Assembly (NCBI GenBank): GCA_947626445.1
Contig: CANQSC010000036.1
Span: 1-11,223 of the forward strand
Direction of reading: 5' to 3'
Length of the DNA stretch: 11,223 nt
From: an uncultured Bacilli bacterium
GTDB taxonomy: Bacteria > Bacillota_I > Bacilli_A > RF39 > UBA660
This document shows, piece by piece, positions 1 to 6,593 of the stretch. A model generated the notes under the pieces. It saw nothing but the letters and a program-made list of their open reading frames with translations. It had not been told where the DNA came from and ran no database searches. The translations under genes and the position numbers were made by a program. Numbering within the stretch: the first letter of the stretch is position 1; each line of letters begins with the position of its first letter.

Positions 1-4
1 TCTA

Positions 5-26
5 GAAAGTTTAGACTTAAACTTTC
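5..26. repeat. Small perfect hairpin at the left edge
   Basis: Bases 5-13 and 18-26 form a perfect 9-bp inverted repeat around a 4-base loop (GACT). No T tract follows on either strand, so it is not a typical terminator. It overlaps the possible end of a plus-strand reading frame (2-46). The rest of bases 27-134 is AT-rich and shows only a 10-base palindrome (TTGCATGCAA, 116-125); I see no gene or RNA in it. Confidence 0.45.
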
Positions 27-134
27 AACTCAGATTTGATGATTAAATTATACAACTAAAATTGTTATTTGAAAACTAGTGTGTCGATTTTTTTAAATTT
101 TTCTTATATTTGTTTTTGCATGCAATAATTTATC

Positions 135-183
135 GAAAAAAAACTTTATGAACTTTTTTTTCTTCAAATTTCATAAAGTTTTT
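135..183 (-). terminator. Rho-independent terminator after the coupling ATPase gene
   Basis: Bases 139-152 and 170-183 form a perfect 14-bp inverted repeat with a 17-base loop. Read on the minus strand, the 3' arm runs into eight T residues (complement of 136-143). It starts 43 bases after the stop of the coupling ATPase gene, as expected for the end of that operon. The stem holds only two G-C pairs, in keeping with the base composition. On the plus strand the hairpin is also followed by a T-rich run (181-189), so it may stop transcription from both sides. Confidence 0.72.
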
Positions 184-225
184 CTTTTTAAATTAATTTG
201 CTCTTTTTAACTGTAACTTATAATC

Positions 226-2331
226 TTATTCATTAAAGAAATCATCAAAAAATTCATCATCAGTTATAGCATCATCATTCATAATAATTGAATCAGTATC
301 AACATTAATTGTTGGTTTTTCTTCTTCTTTTTCTTTAGGTTCAACTATTTTTTCTTCTTTAACTATTGGTTTCTTTTCTTCATCTTTACTTGCCAATTTT
401 TCCTTTTCTTTAGCTTCTTCTTCATCTAATTCAGCTAATTTTTTATCAATATCAGCAATCATTTTATCAATTTCTTCACTAGTTAAATTACTTCCTGGTC
501 GATTCATTGGCATACTAGAGTTATTAACTGGCATCCCACCAAAAGGATTAAATGGCATTGATGGCATATTCCCCATAAATGGATTAAATGGTTCACTATT
601 AGGATTATTATCCATCATTTGTTTTCTTTTTGCTTCTGATACAAAATTTTTAATATCAAAAGTATCAACATGCTTTATTTCACGATGTGGAAAATCCATT
701 TCTTTTCTCTTTATTCCCCAATCCATTTTAAAATCAGGTTCTAATTGCGTTTTAAATGGAGCCATTCTAGATCGAATAATAATTGCTTGAAATAATTTCA
801 TTTTTTGTAAATCAGTAATAGTTACTAAAGGAGTTGAAGCTGTTTTATCTTTTTCTTTACTTTTTACTTCTCCACACATTTTACTAATTTCTTCTAAAGC
901 CGCCATTTCGGTACTAATTAAATAAATCCAGTTATTAGAATTACCTTTAATCGTTTGAGCAACTTCTTTACCATAAACCTCATCTAATTGCGAAAAATTT
1001 TGGATAATAAAAGTAAAACGAATTGCTCTACTACGAGCCGCAGAAACCATTGAATCGACATCACTTAATGGAGGCATATTAGCAAATTCATCTAAAATAA
1101 AGTTAGTTCTAATTGGTAATTTTCCGCCATGAACTTTAGCTACATCAATTAAAGTTTCATAACATTGTTTTAAGAAAACGGTTAGCAAACTATGATATGT
1201 TGTTTTTTCATCATGAATAATTAAGAACACCGCTGTTTTTTGCTCACCAATCGAACGCATATCAAAATCACTATAAGATAACATTTCACTTAATTTTTCT
1301 CTTGATGAAAAAATTCTTATTTTTTGTCTAAAAGTTGATAAAATACCACCTTTAGTTTCATTTGGCGCATTTATTGTATTAGATGCAAAGATATATTCTG
1401 ATGAATCTGCACCCTTTAAATTAAAATATTCATTAATATAATGACTAGCCGCAAAACGTTCTTCTCCAATTGTACTCATAACATTAATTGAATTTAAATT
1501 GACTTCACTTTCTTTCGCGTCTTTAAATAATCCTAAAGCAAGCCCGCAAAAATAGTCAGCAGCACTTCTCTCCCAAAAGGCTGATTCTTTATTTTTAGGA
1601 TCTACTAAAATATTAGTCGCAATATCATCTAATAATTCCGTAGCTTTATCTCGATTACCATTTTTATAATTTTGATATGGAGCCGTTAAGGGATTCCAAG
1701 CATTACCATCTTCTGGATCTCTAAAATTTAAAACAATAATATTATAACCTTGTTCTTTTAAATAACTTCCACAATATTTATATAATTCTCCTTTGGGGTC
1801 AGTAACAATCATACTTTCACCCTTTTTAGCTAAAACATTAACTTGTGGTTTAACAACACATTCAGATTTACCAGAACCAGTAGTACCAATAATTAAAGTA
1901 TGATATTCACCATCATCTACCCATAAATCAGTTCCATTATTAATAATTGGAATTCCAGCCCCTTCAATATTTTTATCAATAGCTTTAATATGAACTATTC
2001 CTTTATCTTCTTTAATTTCTTTATCTTTAGCCCATCTAGAATAACCTTTTTCTTCTTTATCTTTAACATTAATTAATCTTTTACCACTCTTATCTTTTTC
2101 AAAAATATATGAAGATACACTAGAAAAAATCATCACTAAAGCCATAAAAAACATAAATAATGTTAAAAAGATATAATCAGGGCCAAAAGCTGGAAAAGGA
2201 TTAAGACCATGAAAAGTTCCATCATTCGCAAAAGAAGCAAAATTTAAAACAGCAATAGCACATAAATATAACAAAAATATACAAAATATTACAAAAATTG
2301 TAAAATCTTTTGGTGAAACTCTAAACTTCAT
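226..2331 (-). CDS. VirD4/TraG-type type IV secretion coupling ATPase
   Basis: A 701-residue protein of the VirD4/TraG/TcpA coupling family. These are inner-membrane hexameric ATPases that bring substrate, usually relaxase-bound DNA and sometimes protein, to a type IV secretion channel. Seen here: two N-terminal membrane helices (about residues 8-31 and 52-75), a Walker A GTTGSGKS at 149-156, and a Walker B ending in DE at 411-416 (FILDEF) followed by NMPPL, as is usual for VirD4. Residues about 230-350 sit where the all-alpha domain belongs. The tail (from about 579) is unusual: two PFNPF repeats rich in Met, Pro and Asn, then a charged Glu/Lys stretch, probably coiled, then a strongly acidic end. 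The ATG has an AGGAGG at 2338-2343, six bases upstream. It is the last gene of a three-gene unit with a VirB8-like protein and a wall hydrolase, and a hairpin terminator follows. The family is secure; the substrate is unknown because no relaxase is visible. Confidence 0.93.
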   Translation of the reverse strand: MKFRVSPKDFTIFVIFCIFLLYLCAIAVLNFASFANDGTFHGLNPFPAFGPDYIFLTLFMFFMALVMIFSSVSSYIFEKDKSGKRLINVKDKEEKGYSRWAKDKEIKEDKGIVHIKAIDKNIEGAGIPIINNGTDLWVDDGEYHTLIIGTTGSGKSECVVKPQVNVLAKKGESMIVTDPKGELYKYCGSYLKEQGYNIIVLNFRDPEDGNAWNPLTAPYQNYKNGNRDKATELLDDIATNILVDPKNKESAFWERSAADYFCGLALGLFKDAKESEVNLNSINVMSTIGEERFAASHYINEYFNLKGADSSEYIFASNTINAPNETKGGILSTFRQKIRIFSSREKLSEMLSYSDFDMRSIGEQKTAVFLIIHDEKTTYHSLLTVFLKQCYETLIDVAKVHGGKLPIRTNFILDEFANMPPLSDVDSMVSAARSRAIRFTFIIQNFSQLDEVYGKEVAQTIKGNSNNWIYLISTEMAALEEISKMCGEVKSKEKDKTASTPLVTITDLQKMKLFQAIIIRSRMAPFKTQLEPDFKMDWGIKRKEMDFPHREIKHVDTFDIKNFVSEAKRKQMMDNNPNSEPFNPFMGNMPSMPFNPFGGMPVNNSSMPMNRPGSNLTSEEIDKMIADIDKKLAELDEEEAKEKEKLASKDEEKKPIVKEEKIVEPKEKEEEKPTINVDTDSIIMNDDAITDDEFFDDFFNE

Positions 2332-2352
2332 AATTGGCCTCCTAACTCAATT

Positions 2353-2381
2353 ATTATACTAAAATATTATTTTATTGTAAA
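2353..2381 (-). promoter_or_regulatory. Probable sigma-A promoter for the coupling ATPase gene
   Basis: On the minus strand a -35 box TTTACA (2376-2381, five of six matches) and a perfect -10 TATAAT (2353-2358) are separated by exactly 17 bases. The predicted start of transcription is near 2346, giving a leader of about 15 bases that just contains the AGGAGG at 2338-2343. The -35 box lies inside the last codons of the upstream VirB8-like gene, so the coupling ATPase could be expressed separately from the two genes before it. AT-rich sequence produces such matches by chance; the spacing and match quality favour a real site. Confidence 0.58.
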
Positions 2382-3260
2382 CTCTACTTTATAATTCATA
2401 ATACTCTCTTCAATAAAAGTATAACTATTAAAATTCATATCTTTTACTTCATATACATGACTTGTTCCACTTAGTGAATTACAACTATAAACTTGATAAT
2501 TTAATTTATCTTTATTATTAGCCATAAAACTTAAATAATCATCTTTTTTAGGATATTGTTTTTTTCTAAAATCATCACTTAATAAATGATAGGTATCTTC
2601 ATCATTATTAATTTTATCGATAAAATCATTTAAATATAAGCTACATATATAATCATTACTAATTACATTAGAGCCAATTAATTCATTATAATTATTTAAA
2701 ACAATTGCTTTTTCAGGTTCTTCAATTGGCAAGACTTCATAACGATAATCTAAAGGATATATTGCAAAGGTAACATTATCATAATCAACATTTACTAAAA
2801 ACATTGCATCACTAAAAACAACTTTACTATCTTCAAAATTATTACCTATAATATCTCCTTTAACATAATATAAATAATTATTATCATATATTTTATAAGT
2901 CATCATTTTAGCTTTAAAAGATACTTGTAAATTATCGCTAAAATCACCTAAATATTCATATAAATTATTATTATTAATTGTATAAAAATCAATATATTCC
3001 GGATGAAGAATTTTCATCAATGCTTCATTATTTTTATCATGAACATAATTTAAATATTTATTTAAAATATTTACTACAGAAAAAAAGTAACTATATTCTT
3101 CAACAGGTTCCATTTCATAAGGAATAACTTCTGGTTCTGGTTCTTGATAATTAGTATTAATATTTTTTTTATTTAAACTATTAATTAAGAAAACAATTCC
3201 AAAAATTACTAAAAAGATTACCATAATAATACTAAAACGAATAATTTTCTTTTTTTTCAT
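2367..3260 (-). CDS. Membrane-anchored protein with two NTF2-like domains, probable VirB8/TcpC-like T4SS component
   Basis: A 297-residue protein with a short basic start (MKKKK), one membrane helix (about 7-27) and an exported remainder. A Pro/Glu-rich linker (39-54) leads to two regions of similar layout: about 56-170 and about 203-296. Each begins with a helix and a 'small helix then HPEY/DDFR' segment and ends in beta-type strands, the pattern of NTF2-like domains. A single helix followed by tandem NTF2-like domains is the architecture of TcpC and related Gram-positive VirB8 counterparts, which scaffold the channel outside the membrane. The fold is inferred from sequence pattern; no catalytic motif is present and none is expected. 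The ATG has AAGGAGG seven bases upstream. It starts nine bases after the hydrolase gene and is followed by the coupling ATPase, which fits a conjugation-type role. Otherwise it would be a hypothetical membrane protein. Confidence 0.55.
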   Translation of the reverse strand: MKKKKIIRFSIIMVIFLVIFGIVFLINSLNKKNINTNYQEPEPEVIPYEMEPVEEYSYFFSVVNILNKYLNYVHDKNNEALMKILHPEYIDFYTINNNNLYEYLGDFSDNLQVSFKAKMMTYKIYDNNYLYYVKGDIIGNNFEDSKVVFSDAMFLVNVDYDNVTFAIYPLDYRYEVLPIEEPEKAIVLNNYNELIGSNVISNDYICSLYLNDFIDKINNDEDTYHLLSDDFRKKQYPKKDDYLSFMANNKDKLNYQVYSCNSLSGTSHVYEVKDMNFNSYTFIEESIMNYKVEFTIK

Positions 3261-3269
3261 AAAGCCTCC

Positions 3270-5837
3270 TTATTCACAACCATTTTCTACATAACTTAAC
3301 AATTCTTCAGCATTTGACATTCTTGGCGTATTTTTACAGTCAGATTCCCCAGGACCTTCATAAACCATACAGAAGTTAAAAGCCTGATCTCTAGCCGAAT
3401 GATCTTCTCTTAAATATTTATCTGCTGATGCATAGTCGCCATTTAATTCACTTAGTAAAAATTTTAATTGATTATCAAGCTTTGTCCATTCACTACCATA
3501 AGTACTTTTTAGATTTACAAATCGACCCTCTTGCCACTGAGCAATGCCGTGTGCTTTTCCATCAGTATTATTAGTCATAAAGCCACTTTCTTGTTGTAAA
3601 TTACCCATAATACCCGCAACAGCTTCATTACTATAACCACTATTTTTAAGAGTTAAACAGATTGTCTGTTTATTACTCTCACCACTTACTACACTTCCAG
3701 AACCACTACAAAGTTTACGAGGTTCTCCAGCTGAAACATAGTTAGTTGGGTCTACTTCTTCGCCATTTACTTTAACTTGGAAGTCTAAATGAGGTCCAGT
3801 AGAATTACCAGTATTACCTAATTTACCAATAACTTGACCTTGTTTAACACTATCACCACTTTTTACAGCAACACTATATAAATGACCATATCTAGTTTGA
3901 CTTCCATCAGAGTGAGTAATATAAACAGCATTACCAAGATAGCCTCCACAAGAAGTTACTCCAGCTGTACAACCCGTAATAATATTGGAAACGGTTCCAT
4001 CAGCTGCCGCGATAACATTAGTCTTTCCTTCTCTTCCACCACCAATATCAATCGCATTATGGTAAGTACTTGCATTAGCAGTAGGCGCATCACGTTTACC
4101 AAAACCACTTGTTATAGTTGTCGTTTCAGGGTCATCTGATGCATAAGTTACACCATCTTTTTCAGTTGTCTTTTTAGAACCAATTGGCCACCACATACAA
4201 CCTGCCCCACTAGCCGTCATTTTACAATCAGTTTCACTTATATTCCAAATTGCTTTTCGATATTTTTGGGTATTTCGGTCTTGATATTTACCATATAAAA
4301 TTTGGTCTTCAGTTGTCGTTTTAGTACAATTAGTTGGATCACCATTAATTACACAAGCAGGTCCATCACAAGCATTTTGAACTCGTGAAGGTACTCCATC
4401 AGGGAATATATATGGCGCATAATAACAACCACCATCACTTGAAGGATTTGGCGTTTCTTTGGTATACCAATAATCCCCTAAATAAGCATAACTTCTTAAT
4501 AAATCGGTATAATCAGTATATTGCTTATAAACAGCTTGACAATACTCAGCTACAGCATCTTCAAATTCAGGACTAAAAGTAGTACAAGCAGCCGTATTAG
4601 TATTATAACAAGTCCAACCCCAATAATTATTTTTACCTTCACCAGGTGCAAAGCCTTCCAAAATTGCTCTTATAACTACAAATTCTGGATTAATATTATT
4701 TTCTTTAGAAACATCATAAATCAATCCGGCATTTACAACAAATTTATTCCAACCAGAAGGACTTTCTCCATCATAATTATAAGCTCTCATTCCTGCAATA
4801 AATTGTTCTCTTGTTAAAGTGGTATTATGTAAATCCATCTCTCCACAATTTTCATCTAAATTAGCATCTTCATCATCTTTTTTATCTTTATCTATAGTCC
4901 AATAATTATGGTCTCCAACAAAATATTTTAAAATATTTGACCAACTCAATTTATATTCATCTAATAAATAATAAGCAGCATATACATTAAAACCACTAGT
5001 ATCATCTTGATGAGCCCATTCTCTAAAATCTTTATTAACATAACAAGAATCTAAATTTTCATCAGGTTGATTACAAGGACAATCTTTATATCTACTTGGA
5101 ACATTTTTATTTACCCAACTAGTAGGTATATAAAAATCCGGAACTTGAAAAATAGCATAATTTTCACCATCATTTTGACTATAACAAAAATCAGATACAC
5201 CAACACTCATAATCTTTTTCTTACCAGCTTTAGACATTACTACCCCTTCAGAAGATTCTAAAGCATTGTTTAAAATATTATATTTTCCATCACTAGGTCT
5301 ATTAGATAATTCTTTATCCCGATAAGTAATTTTACAACCATTAGCAACAACTTCCGTTCTTAAAGCGATTGCTAAAGCTTTATATAAATGGTAAGTTCCT
5401 TCATCAATATTTTCAATATCTTTTGTATAACTATATGTTGCATCTCCAATATATTTTTCAAGATCCATCGTTTGTGTTTCACTATCGTTACTACCATAAG
5501 GTTCATAAGTAACTTCAACTTCTTCACATTTATCTTCTAAACTTTCCATGTATTTATAATTATATGTTTCAGTTGATACATTAGCCCCAAAAAAGATCGT
5601 TATAAATAATAAAACAATAACCGCAATAATACCAATTGCAATAAGTTTCTTTTTCAATAAAAGATTGATTAATTTTTTACTAGCTACTCCCAAAAAATTA
5701 CCACTTTTAGGAGGTTCAATATCCATTTGTCCTTCATTTGCTTCTAAAGGTGGTTCTTCAGATGGAATATCATTATTATCCATTAATTCTTCATCATTAA
5801 CAAGTTCTTCAGTATCATTAACATCATTAGAATCCAT
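3270..5837 (-). CDS. Membrane-anchored multidomain peptidoglycan hydrolase (SpoIID-like, glucosaminidase-like, M23, phage-tail lysozyme)
   Basis: An 855-residue protein with an acidic cytoplasmic head (1-52), one membrane helix (about 64-84) and a large exported part. Residues about 140-312 resemble SpoIID/LytB: a KALAIALRT block at 153-161, an 'ALESSEGVV' block near 192-200, and a closing block with SNILKYFVGD near 300-309. Residues about 340-455 resemble glucosaminidase/lysozyme folds, with a likely catalytic E394 (AILEGF) and NNYWGW at 403-408. Residues about 575-705 are an M23 (LytM-type) endopeptidase with HNAID at 593-597, GHL at 651-653 and GPHLD at 681-685. Residues about 725-850 match the phage-tail lysozyme family, with E750 in QQESGF and HGIAQW at 763-768. 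There are 23 cysteines, all outside the membrane. In conjugation clusters such enzymes (VirB1/CwlT role) open the wall for the channel, and the next two genes support that. The start has GAGGTGG four bases upstream. The M23 and lysozyme calls are firm; the other two are inferred. Confidence 0.88.
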   Translation of the reverse strand: MDSNDVNDTEELVNDEELMDNNDIPSEEPPLEANEGQMDIEPPKSGNFLGVASKKLINLLLKKKLIAIGIIAVIVLLFITIFFGANVSTETYNYKYMESLEDKCEEVEVTYEPYGSNDSETQTMDLEKYIGDATYSYTKDIENIDEGTYHLYKALAIALRTEVVANGCKITYRDKELSNRPSDGKYNILNNALESSEGVVMSKAGKKKIMSVGVSDFCYSQNDGENYAIFQVPDFYIPTSWVNKNVPSRYKDCPCNQPDENLDSCYVNKDFREWAHQDDTSGFNVYAAYYLLDEYKLSWSNILKYFVGDHNYWTIDKDKKDDEDANLDENCGEMDLHNTTLTREQFIAGMRAYNYDGESPSGWNKFVVNAGLIYDVSKENNINPEFVVIRAILEGFAPGEGKNNYWGWTCYNTNTAACTTFSPEFEDAVAEYCQAVYKQYTDYTDLLRSYAYLGDYWYTKETPNPSSDGGCYYAPYIFPDGVPSRVQNACDGPACVINGDPTNCTKTTTEDQILYGKYQDRNTQKYRKAIWNISETDCKMTASGAGCMWWPIGSKKTTEKDGVTYASDDPETTTITSGFGKRDAPTANASTYHNAIDIGGGREGKTNVIAAADGTVSNIITGCTAGVTSCGGYLGNAVYITHSDGSQTRYGHLYSVAVKSGDSVKQGQVIGKLGNTGNSTGPHLDFQVKVNGEEVDPTNYVSAGEPRKLCSGSGSVVSGESNKQTICLTLKNSGYSNEAVAGIMGNLQQESGFMTNNTDGKAHGIAQWQEGRFVNLKSTYGSEWTKLDNQLKFLLSELNGDYASADKYLREDHSARDQAFNFCMVYEGPGESDCKNTPRMSNAEELLSYVENGCE

Positions 5838-5861
5838 CTTACCACCTCTTTTACTTTTTTA

Positions 5862-5870
5862 ATTATATCA
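5862..5870 (-). promoter_or_regulatory. Extended -10 promoter of the secretion-type operon
   Basis: On the minus strand an extended -10, TGATATAAT, lies 24 bases upstream of the ATG of the wall-hydrolase gene. The bases 17 upstream show no good -35 match, which extended -10 promoters can tolerate. It begins right after the T tract of the preceding terminator, so the left block would be transcribed independently of the glycan operon. Confidence 0.5.
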
Positions 5871-5876
5871 TTAACT

Positions 5877-5903
5877 AAAAAAAAACACCATAATTGATGC
5901 TTT
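5877..5903 (-). terminator. Short terminator closing the glycan operon
   Basis: On the minus strand a stem pairs AAAGCATCA with TGGTGTTTT (two G-T pairs) around the loop ATTA, and the T run continues to nine residues (complement of 5877-5885). It overlaps the stop codon of the EamA-type gene. The stem is weak, so some read-through into the hydrolase gene is likely. Confidence 0.55.
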
Positions 5904-6249
5904 ATCTTTTAATAGAAATTAAAACAATTCCCACAATAACTAAAATTATTCCCGTAATATTTATCCAACTCATTGGTTCTTTAAAGAAAAAATAACTGCC
6001 AATTAAAACCACAATTTGCACAATACCAGTAGCAATCGGTACAATATAACTTAAATCATACGTCGCAATTAACTTTTGCCATAATAAAAAACTACAAATA
6101 TAAAGTAAGAAACCTAAAGCAGTTATAAACCCTATTTTAAAACTAATTTCATTTTTAAATGATAAGGATAAGGAATCTCCTCCTAATTTCATACAAAATA
6201 ATCCCCCTGTTGTTAAAAGAACATAAATAGCAGTTAAAATTATTTTCAT
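5902..6249 (-). CDS. Small EamA/SMR-type four-helix membrane transporter, possible lipid-linked sugar flippase
   Basis: A 115-residue, very hydrophobic protein with four predicted helices (about 3-22, 39-58, 66-88, 97-113). The ending FFFKEPMSWINITGIILVIVGI (87-108) is the typical last-helix signature of the drug/metabolite transporter superfamily (EamA, SMR and ArnE/ArnF types). The length equals one half of a ten-helix EamA protein, so it should act as a dimer. It lacks an obvious Glu in the first helix, the hallmark of SMR drug exporters, so drug export is less likely. Its start overlaps the stop of the DUF2304 gene by four bases (ATGA), with GGAGG seven bases upstream, so translation is probably coupled. 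Beside a DPM1-like transferase, the best guess is flipping of polyprenyl-phosphate sugar, as for ArnE/F. That role is inferred from context. Confidence 0.75.
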   Translation of the reverse strand: MKIILTAIYVLLTTGGLFCMKLGGDSLSLSFKNEISFKIGFITALGFLLYICSFLLWQKLIATYDLSYIVPIATGIVQIVVLIGSYFFFKEPMSWINITGIILVIVGIVLISIKR

Positions 6250-6593
6250 TTCTTATCCTCCAATTCTTTTTTTAAAATTGATATTTCTTCAATTAAAAGC
6301 GTTATTTTTCTTTTATTACTTGAAACCATAATTGTTAAAGCTAATGTAATAAATAATAAAATAGCAATAAATATACAAAGTAACATATTAGATAACAATT
6401 CAAAGCCAATTAAATTAGCAACATATTTCATAACATCTGGTAATAAAACGGTTAAAAGCATCACAATAATTGCTAAAAACCACACAATTGCAAATTTAGT
6501 AGATAACGTTCTTTTCCGAAGCAAATACACAATTAATAAAAACAAAAATAGAATAAAAATTATAACTACTAATCTTAAATTACCTGTTATCAT
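6246..6593 (-). CDS. DUF2304 family membrane protein
   Basis: A 115-residue protein with three membrane helices (about 6-25, 33-51, 69-90) and a charged C-terminal helix (93-113) that looks like a short coiled coil. The layout, including a basic loop after helix 1 (RKRTLSTKFAIVW, 26-38), matches DUF2304 proteins. From general knowledge these are often encoded directly after a DPM1-like family 2 glycosyltransferase, as here; their biochemical function is not established. The start overlaps the transferase stop by four bases, and AGGAGG lies five bases before the ATG inside that gene, so expression is coupled. A role as membrane partner or anchor of the transferase, which has no membrane helices of its own, is plausible but inferred. 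Confidence 0.8.
   Translation of the reverse strand: MITGNLRLVVIIFILFLFLLIVYLLRKRTLSTKFAIVWFLAIIVMLLTVLLPDVMKYVANLIGFELLSNMLLCIFIAILLFITLALTIMVSSNKRKITLLIEEISILKKELEDKK

Noticed and set aside
3270..5837. Prophage tail protein or phage endolysin, because of the phage-tail lysozyme domain
   Set aside because: The protein has a cytoplasmic head and membrane anchor, no tape-measure or tail genes are nearby, and the adjacent VirD4-type ATPase points to a secretion or conjugation role.
3882..5862. Five plus-strand open frames of 63-98 codons (3882-4139, 4385-4576, 4521-4817, 5067-5261, 5665-5862) opposite the wall-hydrolase gene
   Set aside because: Their products are Ser/Thr/Ile-rich strings without motifs, they lack ribosome binding sites, and the opposite frame encodes clear enzyme domains. 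They are mirror frames of that gene.
5902..6249. SMR multidrug exporter
   Set aside because: The Glu in helix 1 that defines SMR drug exporters is not visible, and the gene is translationally coupled to glycan genes.
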